From: Flabesymbios commensalis
Taxonomy: Eukaryota > Annelida > Polychaeta > Terebellida > Flabelligeridae
DNA length: 64,000 nucleotides
Direction of reading: 5' to 3'
NCBI GenBank assembly: GCA_964017125.1
Contig: OZ024915.1
Coordinates: 17,589,273-17,653,272, forward strand
The notes under the pieces are model-generated. The model saw only the letters and a program-made list of their open reading frames with translations, ran no database searches and was not told where the DNA came from. Position 1 is the stretch's first letter; each line of letters begins with the position of its first letter. The translations under genes were made by a program, and so were the position numbers. This document shows positions 45,203 to 58,399 of this stretch, piece after piece.

Positions 45203-45920
45203 AGGGTATCCTTCAGCCTAAAGACTGTACTTTTTATAATACCAAGGAACAAAAAATCCAAAGCACAATCATGATCTTATAAGCAATTTTTAAATCACTG
45301 TCTACCCTATTTCATTTAAGAAAGGACAACAGTTTTGCTTTTGTTTGAGAAAATGTAAACCGAGCCTTAGAGCGCTGAAAGTCAGTATTACTGAAAAACG
45401 TAGAACAGCTCATAGTATGTAACTCTTCCAATTCCTGTTCATGCTGTACATAGGTTTGTGTGTTAATGAGAATAGCACCAACCGATGTCACCATGTGTTC
45501 TTGGGTTGGGTTCCGACCGATTTATTGGAAGTGCTGGTCCAATAGTATATTTTCAACCGTCTTGAGCTGATATAACCTTGCTGTGACCTTGATATGACCT
45601 TACCATGACATTGGGATAACTCCCCTATGAAACCCAACACCTACCCATGTCACCACGTGTATGCACTTGGCTTGGGTGTCGACCTATTTATATGACACAT
45701 AGGCCTACTTACGACACATTCTTATACCACCATAATGGTCTAGGGTACCTTACTTCGATGACCACTGGTTACCTTGTCCATGCATTTATAATCTGTAGAC
45801 CACCTGAAAATAACTTGGTCCACAATAATCCCCAGGAAGGAGGAGGGTTTCGACTTTCAGCCCATGGTCTAAAAGACTGACAGAAGATCCAATTATTGAC
45901 AAAACGGGGCTCCCCGTGGT
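45203..45920. other. Non-coding stretch, nothing recognised
   Basis: No gene or repeat end recognised. A ~60-bp segment with CCATGTCACCACGTG and the GTGACCTTGATATGACC-like text is low complexity. Confidence 0.35.
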
Positions 45921-45922
45921 GA

Positions 45923-46279
45923 AGTGACGTATGAAGTGCGTCAGAGGGGAGATACAATACTGTGAACAACTCTTCATTCGGGGAAGTGACCTCTGAATTC
46001 GGGGATTACCCTATTTTCATCTAAGCAACTAGTCACAAACATTCGCCACTGGGGCATACCAGAGGCTACATGTACTCTGGTTCCCATAGCCACACTATGC
46101 GGCGTGGCCGAGCTTCATGTAGCCTCTGGTATGGCCCAGCGGCGAATGTTTGGACTAGTTGCTATATTTAGATGAAAATAGGGTGATCCCCGAGTTCAGG
46201 TATTTTTGAAAGGTCACTTCGCCGGATGAAGAGTTGTTCACAGTATTGTTTTTCCCCTCTGACGCATTTCGTATGACTT
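45923..46279. mobile_element. Large palindromic element (~150-bp arms)
   Basis: The left arm (GTGACGTATGAAGTGCGTCAGAG … GCATACCAGAGGCTACATG) is the inverted complement of the right arm (CATGTAGCCTCTGGTATGGC … CTCTGACGCATTTCGTATGAC) with some mismatches. The ~40-bp centre GTACTCTGGTTCCCATAGCC … GGCGTGGCCGAGC recurs inverted at 46386-46443. Confidence 0.8.
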
Positions 46280-46385
46280 GACCCAGAATTTATTCACAGG
46301 CCTCAATAGCACAGGCATGATGGTCACGTGACTAAAAACCGTGGCCAATACCCGACCATAAATGAAATTAGCCGGGCTCGCCAGG

Positions 46386-46443
46386 CAAAGGCTACACGAA
46401 GCTCGGCCACGCCGCGTAGTGTGGCTCTGGGAACCAGAGTACG
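46386..46443 (-). repeat. Partial third copy of the palindrome centre
   Basis: GAAGCTCGGCCACGCCGCGT … GGAACCAGAGTAC is the reverse complement of the 46070-46110 segment. Confidence 0.75.
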
Positions 46444-46543
46444 TTATTGTCAGCTTGTCACTTGCATCATATTCGCCAGGCGGCAGCACATCCATATAAA
46501 GAGTTACCCTTTACGTCTCACCACACATGATACCCGTCCCATA

Positions 46544-46859
46544 AATAAATGAAATGAATCGGGCTTTAGGCCACCTTTGTGCACATATAGGCTGAACTGG
46601 GCCAGGAGAACCTCCTGAGGATGGTGAGATGATTGAGATGACACTGTCCTCCAGACACAGGATTCGAAATTCGAGCCCTGGCGGTCTGAGGCCGAGCACG
46701 CTACCTCTCGGTCACGGAGGCTCCCCGCAATACTGACTTTCACACGTGGATGGGGAAGAAACATTTTTGTTTCTTTCAAACCGCCGAGTCCGGGAACCGA
46801 ACCCCGAACTCTGGCGTGAAAGGCAGCGGTGCTAACCACTACCCTAGGGCCCCCGCCCG
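46544..46859 (-). mobile_element. Full-length two-module SINE
   Basis: Flanked by the 11-bp target duplication CCCGTCCCATA (46533-46543 and 46860-46870). Both tRNA-like modules are intact. The uninterrupted target sequence TACCCGTCCCATAGACTTAC is found at about 50388, in the second copy of the repeat it entered. Confidence 0.92.
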
Positions 46860-47262
46860 CCCGTCCCATAGACTTACATTTATTATGACGCTCAGACCTC
46901 CCAGCATTCCTAAAATGGGGGAATGTAAATAACCCTATATATCATTTTAACCAGTCGTCTGTTCTCTTTCAAAATAAAAAATAAAACAGGTATGGGAATA
47001 TGCTTGCTTTTCTGCTATTTTAGCCTAGAATAAGCTCTTGTCCCACTCTCCCCCGGGCGACATAGAAAACATGAACCTCGTTTTTTAGAAGAGCCTTGTT
47101 ACAGCCAGCGCAAGGACTTCCTGTTAGATCTATCTTTTATAATTTCGATGCTTTTGCTACAAAAAAACATCACAGAATCGATTTAAATTGGTATCAAAAT
47201 GATATATCCGTAATAATCACCACAGGAGCTGCTGAAAAGAGCCACAATTTTTAAAAAGAGAT
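46860..47262 (+). repeat. Dispersed ~400-bp repeat, copy 1
   Basis: From CCCGTCCCATAGACTTACAT to GAAAAGAGCCACA. The same sequence is at 50388-50790 in the same orientation with few changes. It holds short frames only (FDAFDTTKHHSIDLNWYQND in the second copy); family unknown. Confidence 0.85.
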
Positions 47263-48557
47263 TAACTTTCTTATTCCTAAACTTTATAATGATATGCGCG
47301 AATAAATTTGTGTGGTGAGACGTTACGGAAAAGAAACATATTTATGGAATATTTTTTTTCGAGTGATCTAGATACATTCTATTCTGAAATTGAAAAATAA
47401 AACCTTGTCCAATTCCGATGAGCAGAAGGCACACAAACGCAAAATAAAATTCCCCCGTTTTTTACTAGATCTCGAGAAATGACCTGTTTTTCTATAGTAC
47501 AACATAATTTTCCATTTTCAAGAAGCATCTGTATAAAATTGTCTATTTTTTCAGGGAGTCGTCTTGAAATTAGGCAATGAATGATTTTATTACTTCAGAA
47601 GAGTGATGTACGGACATTATAGACACAAACAAAAGAGGTATAAATACCAAAGGACAAGAAAATTAATGGTCGGAAGTGGAGGAACCAAGTTGAACTTACA
47701 ACTGTTTTAGTGCTATATGGACGAATGCTTGGTATATGACCCATAATTGAACATTATCAGATTAGTTTCGTTAAATTCACTAGAAAACATGTCTATATTA
47801 TATTTTTTCGCTGAATTGGCTGCCTGGTGATAATAAATGAGCAAAATGAATGGTCTAGTAGCAATAAAACATTCCACAGGCGCGAAAATGTGTTTTCTGG
47901 AACTACAGTACAGACAGTGGGGGGGGGGGGGGGGCACTCGATTTGTGGCAGCAATTACCGTGTGTTACAAAACGGACACGCCTGACCTGGCACGGCGTGA
48001 GCGTTGAGCACCGTTTAGTATGGACGCCACAGATCAATGGCTTAAATACACCTCGTTAAGATAAGCAGGTGACTATTGTCCTGCTATAACAAAAGGCCCG
48101 CCAGCCTTCCCGTCTGAACCCTTGTAGTACCATCACCCACATATCCTCACACATTGAACAGTTAAAGTGTGTAAATTACAATTATGAGCCATATTTTTCC
48201 ATCCTACATATCATTATATATGTTTGGAAGATGTTTTATCAATTAAACCATTTCATAGTGATTTAAAGAATACACAAAAACTCAAGTTCCCAAAGTTTGC
48301 TGAAAGGTTGAGTAGCGACAGTTATAATTTTATTTTATCTTGTGGCACTAAAGCTTATCTAGCAGATATATTGAGGGATGAAACAATCCAACCAAGGTAA
48401 TATACAACGTTTACTTACAATATATTATTCAGCGTTAATGAGTATTTTGTGTTTTAAATGTATTCATGTTTTTAACCAGTAATATTATATTTTTTATTGC
48501 ATTTGTTTGTTTTGAATGACTACATTTCATGTACTATTCATTTGTAATGTTCCCGTC
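47263..48557. other. Non-coding stretch with poly-G; one possible exon
   Basis: A G tract lies at about 47919-47934. An open frame at about 48205-48402 (…KFPKFAERLSSDSYNF, AYLADILRDETIQPR) ends at CCAAGG|TAATATAC, but no clear acceptor or known domain supports it. Confidence 0.35.
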
Positions 48558-48567
48558 TGTTGCCATA

Positions 48568-48878
48568 GGGCGGGGGCCCTAGGGTAGTGGTTAGCACCGC
48601 TGCCTTTCACGCCAGAGTCTGGGGTTCGGTTCCCGGTCTCGGCGGTTTGAAAGAAACAAAATTGTTTCTTCCCCATCCACGTGTGAAAGTTAGTATTGTG
48701 GGGAGCCTCCGTGACCGAGAGGTAGCGTGCTCGGCCTCAGACCGCCAGGGCTCGAATTTCGAATCCTGTGTCTGGAGGACAGTTTCATCTCAATCATCTC
48801 ACCATCCTCAGGAGGTTCTCCTGGCCCAGTTTAGCCTATATGTGCACAAAGGTGGCCTAAAGCCCGATTCATTTCATT
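48568..48878 (+). mobile_element. Full-length two-module SINE, reference copy
   Basis: 311 bp between perfect target duplications TGTTGCCATA (48558-48567 and 48879-48888). Module 1 has TAGTGGTTAGCACCGCTGCC, CTTTCACGCCAGAG and GGTTCGGTTCCCGG, close to tRNA-Asp/Glu type genes. Module 2, at about 48700-48780, has GCCTCCGTGACCGAGAGGTA, GCGTGCTCGGCC and GGGCTCGAATTTCGAATCC. The 3' part ends GATTCATTTCATT without a long poly-A. Confidence 0.93.
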
Positions 48879-48888
48879 TGTTGCCATA

Positions 48889-49770
48889 ATTTTTGCCATA
48901 ATTGCATACGGTGGACCTAAATTAAACTAGCATTGAATCAAAGTGTCATGATTGTCTTACCCAGACACTCACTAACAGACTGTTAGACGGGTGACCTCTC
49001 AGGCGTGCCCTGCTGAGTTAGATGGATGTTTTTTTAGTATTTATAATGATACAACAAACTCATATTCCCCAGTTCATCGGTGACATACATAGGACATACA
49101 CCATCAATCAAAATGAAATTATTTCAACAAGACATTGCTTTCATCATAGAAAAAAACCCCATAGAGGGCTATAAAACGGCTACCATTCAGAAACAGCTTA
49201 GATAAAAAAGTCATGTAAATGTGTTATGGTCGGCTGTAAATGATTTTGAAAATAATTTTGCTCCTAAAAAATAACTTATATAAAAATGTTTATAATTATG
49301 TAAAAAAAATGTCAATATTCTAGGCACAGCGACAGGACGCATATCAGATTATAGTGGCTGAAAAATGTTTTCCGGGGATATAACTATTTTTACTGTGTAA
49401 TTATACTTTTTCTGTTACTAATTTAAAACCATGTTCGAATGGGGTTTTCAAAGCATATATTTATTTACATGCGGAGCAGTTAACACCCAGTGTACCCTTG
49501 GCTTCACAAGGTGCAATTACACCACTGATTAGCAGGAAAAGTCAGTGATGTCAGTGCGTCACCTAGGCAACATCCCAATATAAATCCCTAACTTTTTAAA
49601 TGTTCATCGTACAAGCTCGTAATAAATATCACCAGAAAGCTTATTCATTACTCAAAAAAATGATACAAATTATATTATGATTGCACGTTAACTCGCAAAG
49701 TTATTTATTTAGAAAGGTAAGTAGGGTTTATCAGTGTTGGCGTGGCAGAGACAAGCAGTTAGCAAGGTGT
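48889..49770. other. Non-coding stretch, nothing recognised
   Basis: No gene or element recognised. Confidence 0.35.
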
Positions 49771-49876
49771 GAAAACACAAAACAGTTGTATAACATTTAT
49801 ACACTGTGTGCGACCAACGTCGAATACGTTGTGCCGGCATTCTATAAATGTAATACAAATGTTTTGTATTTAATGG
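49771..49876. mobile_element. Small MITE, relative of 4325-4429
   Basis: AACACAAAACAGTTGTATAA mirrors TTACA…AATGTTTTGTATT around a GCGACCAACGTCGAATACGTT core. Confidence 0.55.
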
Positions 49877-49879
49877 GCG

Positions 49880-50387
49880 ATACAAATTTCTAGCTTTAAT
49901 TAAAATTAAGTTGTATGTAAACATGCAGGCCTATACTTCCCTGGGACAGCAACCAACAAAAAATGGGAACGACTGCGGCGTCCAGTAAGATAGTAGTTAC
50001 ATTAGCTAATTAGCACTTCAGAAAATTAGTAAAAGTATAAACATTGACGTTGATAATATAACAATTGTAAAAATACAATCATATTTTAAATATGTGAATA
50101 AAATAATGCTTTGAGAATTGTATTTTTCGTGACTAATTAATAAATCTTTGACTGATAAAAGAGGTCAGGTTAAACTGGCTTATCTGAACAGCAGTGCATA
50201 GCGTTATCACCTCGTTAACGTCTGCGTTTGGTCCACCTGCCGCGTGCCTCACCCCTCCTCCTCACCCCCCCCCCCCTGTTGCAGTGTGACGCGACGTGGA
50301 CGTTCGCAGCGCTCTAATAAGTGTGACAGGGGTGTGCGTCGCTCACTAATGTTTGTGCCCCCCCCCCCCACTGTCTATACTGTACCC
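49880..50387. other. Non-coding stretch with two C tracts
   Basis: C-rich runs near 50262-50276 and 50358-50370 within a GC-rich patch. No gene seen. Confidence 0.4.
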
Positions 50388-50790
50388 GTCCCATAGACTT
50401 ACATGTATTATGACCCATACGCTCAGGCCTCCAAGCATTCCTAAAATGGGGAAATGTAAAGAACCCTATATATCATTTTAACCAGTCGTCTGTTCTCTTT
50501 CAAAATACAAAATAAAAAAGGTATGTGCATCTGCTTGCTTTTCTGCTATTTTAGCCTAGAATAAGCTCTTGTCCCACTCTCCCCCGTGCGACCTAGACAA
50601 AAACTGACCCCGTTTTTTAGAAGAGCCTTGTTACAGCCAGCGCAAAGATTTCCTTTTAGATCTATCTTTTATAATTTCGATGCTTTTGATACAACAAAAC
50701 ATCACAGCATCGATTTAAATTGGTATCAAAATGATATATCCGTAATAATCGCCACAGGAGCTGCTGAAAAGAGCCACATTTTTAAAAAAG
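50388..50790 (+). repeat. Dispersed ~400-bp repeat, copy 2 (empty SINE site)
   Basis: Same as 46860-47262 but with the pre-insertion sequence TACCCGTCCCATAGAC uninterrupted at its left edge. Ends where the L2-like LINE begins. Confidence 0.85.
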
Positions 50791-50792
50791 AG

Positions 50793-52636
<1,844 letters not shown>

Positions 52637-52637
<1 letters not shown>

Positions 52638-52855
52638 CCACCACCTTTGACAGTCTCCATCCTACAAGTAAATAAGCCCTACTTATTGTCCACCACCTTT
52701 GGCAGTCTCCAATCCTACAAGTAAATAAGCTCTACTTATTGTCCACCACCTTTGGCAGTCTCCAATCCTACAAGTAAATAAGCCCTACTTATTGTCCACC
52801 ACCTTTGGCAGTCTTCAATCCTTCAGGTGAATAAGCCCTACTGATTGCTCATCAC
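52637..52855 (+). repeat. 53-bp tandem repeat, 4 units
   Basis: TCCACCACCTTTGGCAGTCT … AAGCCCTACTTATTG repeated four times, the last diverged. Directly follows the GATT array. Confidence 0.93.
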
Positions 52856-52990
52856 GTGTGCCGTCTCAAATCTCACCTGGCCTTCCCAACGATACATGAT
52901 GCATGTTTTATATGGTGTCAGTAACTCATCATTGCACGTGGCAGGCCAGTTATATTATTGTAATTTGAATTGGCAGTCTGTATGTCAAGG

Positions 52991-53090
52991 CCTGTATTCT
53001 CTGATAAGTAACGATATATCGTAGGCTTCGGATTGGTCGAGATTGCCATCTCGACCAATCCGAAGCCTACGCTATATCAGAAGAACGAGC
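52991..53090. mobile_element. Palindromic MITE, copy 1
   Basis: AACGATATATCGTAGGCTTC … GATTGGTCGAGA, centre TTGCCA, then the inverted complement TCTCGACCAATC … GAAGCCTAC. Outer ends have decayed. Same family as 55897-56007. Confidence 0.85.
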
Positions 53091-53204
53091 TTGGATGCGC
53101 ACAAATCTTAGCATGACAACTTGTCATAATCCAAGCTAAATGAAGTTCATTTTAAGGCAGCCGAGCCAACGAGGAGTTAGTGAGTATATATATGATTAAA
53201 ACAA

Positions 53205-53445
53205 ATGAGGATCTAGGGAGGGACATCGAAACAGAATATATGAGATTTAAACCAACGAGGAGCTATGAAGGGAAATTCAAAACGAATATAGGAGATTAAA
53301 ACCAACGAAGAGCTATGGAGGGAATTCAAAACGAATATATGAGATTGAAACCAACGAAGAGCTTTGGAGGGGAATTCAAAACGAATATATGAGATTAAAA
53401 CCAACGAAGAGCTAGGCAGGGAAATTCAAACCGAATAGTTGAGAT
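53205..53445 (+). repeat. ~50-bp tandem repeat, 5 units
   Basis: Units with AACCAACGAAGAGCTATGGA and GGGAATTCAAAACGAATATA. Sizes vary by 1-2 bp. Confidence 0.9.
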
Positions 53446-53449
53446 TTAG

Positions 53450-54677
53450 GCAATTGGCAAATATCGTAAAATGTTTGGATATTTCTTATGGGCACAGACA
53501 GAGCGTTACACTGGGCTAAACCTGCTACATGTATATATGTTGTGGAGCGTACATGTTTGTGTTTATTCTGTACCGTAAGCATGATAAGTACATCCTAATT
53601 AGGCTACATAATTTATCCTAATTAACACAATATTTTTTTAAATTTTGAATATTTGAATTTTTTAAAACAAAATTAAAATGTTATTTCGTAGAGATTTCAA
53701 AATGTTATAATTTTTTTTATAGCCCTATAAACACGTTGTCCTTATATATCAGTGAAATGTTTTAAAACTATTATAAGAACATTGCCCATGATGTTGAACG
53801 TTAACTTGCCTCATTGTATCATAATATTATGATATCACAATGAAGTAAGATAACCAATTTAAGTAAAAAATCAACAATACTACATCAAAATGACGGCTTG
53901 GGCCTTCTTCGCTCTTTACGTTTTCTATCAAATTATTATCCTCAAATATACGTCACCCACCATTCGAAAGGGTACATTCCGGCGGCTTTGTTACAAAAAA
54001 TAATGACGTGATTTAGAATTTAATTTTAATGATTACATAACTGAATAAAAAACCTCATAAAACAAAAATAGTAAAGATGTTTTAAAAATTCTTACAGGTA
54101 ATGAAAAAGGAAGGACACAGCTATCGAATGAACTAAAAAATCAATTTTGAAATTTTTCGACCTCACTGCCCCTTTTCGCGTGGTGGGTCACATAGTGTCC
54201 AATGACAAATATATGTGAAACTGGCAGGTAAAGGACTAGGTCTAATTCCCAACCTGGTAGACACGCATATACGTGTCTCTAGCAGGTACGGTATGAACTT
54301 AACTTACCAGAACATACTATATTGAGTACATCTATCATGTTGAGTCTCCCTGGTTTTCAATGTTTTCCATCCAACCAGACCTCAAAATACTGAGACATAT
54401 TTGTGGAATATAATATATTATAATTTGCTTTTGAGGTTTAGTTATTTAAATTCCGCATAGGTAAATTAGTAAGCGGTATTTCTCATTCTTAGTCATCTCT
54501 CATTATCGTGCTATATAATAAGCTTTAGCCTCTAATACTTATAATACCTATTTATTTTGCATCTTATTATCTTGGTATATAATAATGTATAATGTTTATT
54601 AGTGATGTTGTTTTCATTTTATTATCGTGTTATAAAAACATATTTATTTCAGGTGGATAGCCCAAATAGCGCACCCC
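53450..54677. other. AT-rich non-coding stretch
   Basis: Contains the second copy of the ~115-bp repeat (54080-54195, compare 5580-5715). No gene recognised. Confidence 0.4.
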
Positions 54678-54755
54678 CTTTCACCACTAAAGCCCGTTTC
54701 TATGTACTGAATGCTATGGCATTCAGCACATAAAAACGGGCTTCAGTGGTGAAAG
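54678..54755. mobile_element. Short palindrome (hairpin MITE)
   Basis: CTTTCACCACTAAAGCCCGT … ACTGAATGC, centre TATG, then GCATTCAG … ACGGGCTTCAGTGGTGAAAG. Confidence 0.75.
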
Positions 54756-55269
54756 GCTTAAGCGCTAGACGGGGGGTTCACCACATATACATACCATTTA
54801 TGTTCAATACCAACATAACAACACAATACAATACAATTTCATTAACATTAATTTATTAAGCAGCAGAGTAGTTTTATTTTATATAAAAAGAAAGAAAATA
54901 TCGAAAAAACCCATCAACGCTCCATGTTATATTACAAATTATACTTGAATATCAATACGGCTAATTTATATTAATATATCTTCTTAATCTATTTGAATTT
55001 AAAATGTAATTTTATGTGGCTCTGAAAAGAAGAATATCTTCTTCCGAATATAAACCTTTCGATTCAAAATGTAAAATTTTAATATATAGAACATATATAT
55101 ATACTTATGTAGTCATGTTTTTTATTTATTTTAGGTGAGTGCTGATATTGGATCTAATCAGCTAATTTTGCTGACATTCATCCATGTGTGTGAATGTCAA
55201 AAAGCAAATGGGGATGAAATAACAGCCCGTTTGCTGGACTTATCGGATAGTTCAGATTTATTCATGTGA
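54756..55269. other. AT-rich non-coding stretch
   Basis: Nothing recognised. Confidence 0.35.
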
Positions 55270-55833
55270 TTAAAGCAGCCCCTTGGGATGACATCAATTT
55301 TCGTTTTTAGTTTTGTAGTGAAGTAGTGTGTGTATCCCCCAGATCATGATTTTATTTTTTTCAGAGTTTTTAGATTTTTACAAATATTTCTTATTAATAT
55401 TTCTATAAAACCGCTTAAAACCCAAACAAACTTTTTGTATCCCTGAACACATGCTGAAGGACGATTGAATGTTCTTATAGCAATGGGCCACATGTTGATG
55501 CCGTCGGCCCAGCGTTGGGCAGACAATCAGTGTTGCAGGTGTATCACCTCATGTCCTGACTATAAGACACCAATCAGACACCAATTAGCGGCGATTGCTT
55601 TGATCTCCTCGGCCAAGACGTGGGAATATGTGCTGTATATTGCTGACTTGTTTTGTTTACATGGCAATATACGACCTGGAAATATAAATATTTCACTCTT
55701 TTTCGGTGCTTTAAAATTGTTTTTTGACTTTTTTGTATTTTTAGTTCAGATGAGTAGGCTATATAGCTTCATTTAAGTTAAATTTTCAAAATTGACAACA
55801 TTGAAAATGTTTTATCCCAAGGGGTCCCTTTAA
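55270..55833 (-). mobile_element. TTAA-ended 560-bp MITE, copy 2
   Basis: Inverse orientation to 30650-31191. Ends TTAAAGCAGCCCCTTGGGAT and ATCCCAAGGGGTCCCTTTAA. The interior contains TTGTTTACATGGCAATATAC, the complement of the copy-1 sequence. The 103-codon frame across it is spurious. Confidence 0.82.
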
Positions 55834-55896
55834 ACATACTTCCTTATTTATATATATTGTGAAAGGTATTTGAATAATGTGTGGGAATCACAGGAT

Positions 55897-56007
55897 CCGT
55901 ATTCTCGTACAAGTTACGATATATCGTAGGCTTCTGATTGGTCGAGATGGCCATCTCGACCAATCAGAAGCCTAGGATATATCGTAACTTGTACGAGAAT
56001 ACGGGCC
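55897..56007. mobile_element. Near-perfect 111-bp palindrome, copy 2
   Basis: CCGTATTCTCGTACAAGTTA … CTTCTGATTGGTCGAGATGG and its inverted complement … TAACTTGTACGAGAATACGG, with one or two mismatches over ~55-bp arms. The preservation suggests a recent insertion. Confidence 0.93.
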
Positions 56008-56033
56008 CTGACGAATAAATATTAACCCTTGAA

Positions 56034-56327
56034 GCGCTACTTTATAGGATTACATCTTTCACCCATTTAACACTTTAGGCCATCCCGATGCATTAAAGCA
56101 TCATTTTACATCCCTGCAAACAGACTTAATTTTCCAACAACTAAGAATTTTATATTGATAATTTCCATGCAATTGGTTTACCATGTTTACCAATACATGA
56201 ACATTTTCTTTACTTTGTCACCCACACCAGATCATCTTTATCCACTACAAGTCGAGAATTGCGACAGCAATTCGCGGCTTGTAGTGAATGAAGATGACAG
56301 TGGTAAACTCAGGCTTGAAAGGGTTAA
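56034..56327. mobile_element. MITE with TTAACCCTTGAAGC ends
   Basis: Left TTAACCCTTGAAGCGC, right GGCTTGAAAGGGTTAA. Internal hairpin CACTACAAGTCGAGAATTGC / GCAATTCGCGGCTTGTAGTG at about 56240-56285. Similar in plan to 44972-45202. Confidence 0.75.
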
Positions 56328-57474
56328 AGTGAAAATTAGTTTTAAAGGTACAATATGAATCAGAATAATGTAAATCTCCCAAATTTAATGCTCATTTCTC
56401 TACACAGAATGGTAAAAAACGGAAATGAACGCGATAAGAACTTAACCCTAAAATGCTGATTTATTTGTGTATAAACCATGGAGATCAAAAGGTTTTTTCA
56501 ATTTGAAATAATCATAGCTCTGTCCGCTTTATTTGAATTTAGTGTTATGGGTCTAGGGCCAGTATCTTTTTTTCAATTATTTCAGTGCGGGGACCGGCTT
56601 CACACGTCAGAATCTGAATTCTTTGTCTTGTTCTTATTATTATACACGCATTACTGAGCACGTGTAAAAACAAAAAATAGCTATGGGCCTATCTACCTGC
56701 TAGATTTGCGTTCCGACGTATTACCATATGAAATAATTACGCTATCACGTAACGTTATTTATTACCGTAACATATCATTTTAATACAATATATAATGCAA
56801 TATATTCATCACACGTTTCTGCCTAATATATTATTATTATTACTCATCCACACATTAAAAGGTGAACATATATTTTTTTAACGAATTATGTTTCTTATTC
56901 AATATTATCTATATCTAACATATAATAGACAGAAACTTTTCTTATGCAGATTGAGCACGCTAATTATCAACCTATTATCTGCGGCGACAGCTGGCGGCTG
57001 AGTTACATTTCTTGTCTCAAACTCTCCGTTTTCTATACTAGTGGGGGCGAATAAAGAAAAGTTTACTTTTTGGAAGAAAGTGTGAACATTTGTATACAGA
57101 GGTTTAAATGTATGCCGAATTCAATTCGATCAGGATCCATTTGATCTGAAGTCCGTAACCCCCTGGAATTGAAAGATGGCCGCCGTTTATGACCGAAATC
57201 GAAATTCATAATAACTTCAGTTCTAATTGCAATATAAGGATGATTTTTATATCTAAACCCATGTTTTCAAGGGTGGGGATGTCGATTCTCATATGTTATT
57301 GTACCGTTTGGTGCCATTTTAAAAATGTAAATCCAAGGTGGCTATATATTGGCCACCAAAATTTACGAAAATTTGAAAAAAGTAAACATCTTTCCCAATG
57401 TTTGACTGTTATCCGCCCCACTATTGGGAGCTTTCTAATTTTGAGATGCTGTCGGTTGAAATTGGTTTTTGCAC
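56328..57474. other. Non-coding stretch with old repeats
   Basis: 56584-56620 resembles half of the 38854-38927 palindrome. 57110-57400 resembles the ends of the foldback element (AAGATGGCCGCCG at about 57173, ACCCATGTTTTCAAGGGTGGG). Confidence 0.45.
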
Positions 57475-57685
57475 TATTGTCAGATTCACATTAACATGAA
57501 TAAATTCACATTAAATTCATTAACCAGGGTGAATGAGTTTCGCGGATTCCTCAGTCAATTCTGAATATTTTTTTATTAAATTTCACATACACTATTTTCC
57601 CTTCATGTGGCGATTACACTGGTTAAGCATTGACAGAGAAATCAGCGAGAATAATTCACCATGGTTAATGGGAATCTGACAATAA
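57475..57685. mobile_element. MITE with ATTGTCAGATTC ends
   Basis: ATTGTCAGATTCACATTAA at the left mirrors TTAATGGGAATCTGACAAT at the right. A second nested inverted pair is TTAACCAGGGTGAATGAG / TTCACCATGGTTAA. Confidence 0.65.
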
Positions 57686-57794
57686 GGTGCTGGTTGACAT
57701 TAGCTACCGCCCAACTGATTCGGGTGCCTCTTTGTGGGAGGATATGCAAGCCAGTTTGAGTGATATAGCTTTTCCAGCTGACCCAGCGCTCCAT

Positions 57795-57998
57795 TTAAAG
57801 GTGATCTATCACCCCTGATATAGTATGAATAAATTTGTGGCAAATAAATCAAAGTTGCCACAAGATGGGGCACAAGTGTTTCCTTATATGGGGTGATTGG
57901 CTATCATGTGACCCTCTGAGAGGGTCACATGGTAGCCAAACACCCCATATCAGGACATAATTATTCATACCATATAAGGGGTGATAGATCACCTTTAA
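57795..57998. mobile_element. TTAAAGGTGATC MITE with central palindrome
   Basis: The TTAAAGGTGATCTATCACCC end is mirrored by GGGGTGATAGATCACCTTTAA. Inside lies a further palindrome, CATGTGACCCTCTGAGAGGG and flanks (57884-57950). 204 bp, TTAA flanked. Confidence 0.85.
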
Positions 57999-58256
57999 AA
58001 TAAAATGAAATTAATCGGGCTTTAGGCCACCTTGCGCACATATAGGCTAAATTGGGCCAGGATAACCTTCTGAGGGTGGTGAGATGAGTGAAATGACACT
58101 GCCCTCCAGACACAGGATTCGAAATTCAAACCCTATAGGTCTGAGGCCGAACACGGAGGCTCCCCACAATACTTTTACGAGTGGATAGGGAAGAAACATT
58201 TTTCTTTCTTTCAAACCGCCGAGACCGGGAAACGCGCCCGAACTCTAGCGTGAAAG
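57999..58256 (-). mobile_element. Two-module SINE, diverged copy
   Basis: It begins right at the TTAA end of the previous element with ATGAAATTAATCGGGCTTTAGGCC and carries module 2 and part of module 1 (GAGACCGGGAAACGCGCCCGAAC). A deletion removed part of module 2 near 58155. Confidence 0.8.
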
Positions 58257-58399
58257 GCCCCTTCTGCTCCATTTGAAACCAGTAATCATTGTGATATAAC
58301 TGAAAAGTACAAAAAATACAAATGAAGCCTTTTCTCGATCGGTTTGAGATCTTATTATTATATGTTACAGGGAAGGTCTGAACAGGGAGGCTTTGTAGA

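Noticed and set aside
48205-48402. Possible exon with FPKFAERLSSDSYNF
   Set aside because: Open for ~65 codons and ends near a GT, but there is no clear acceptor, start or known domain.
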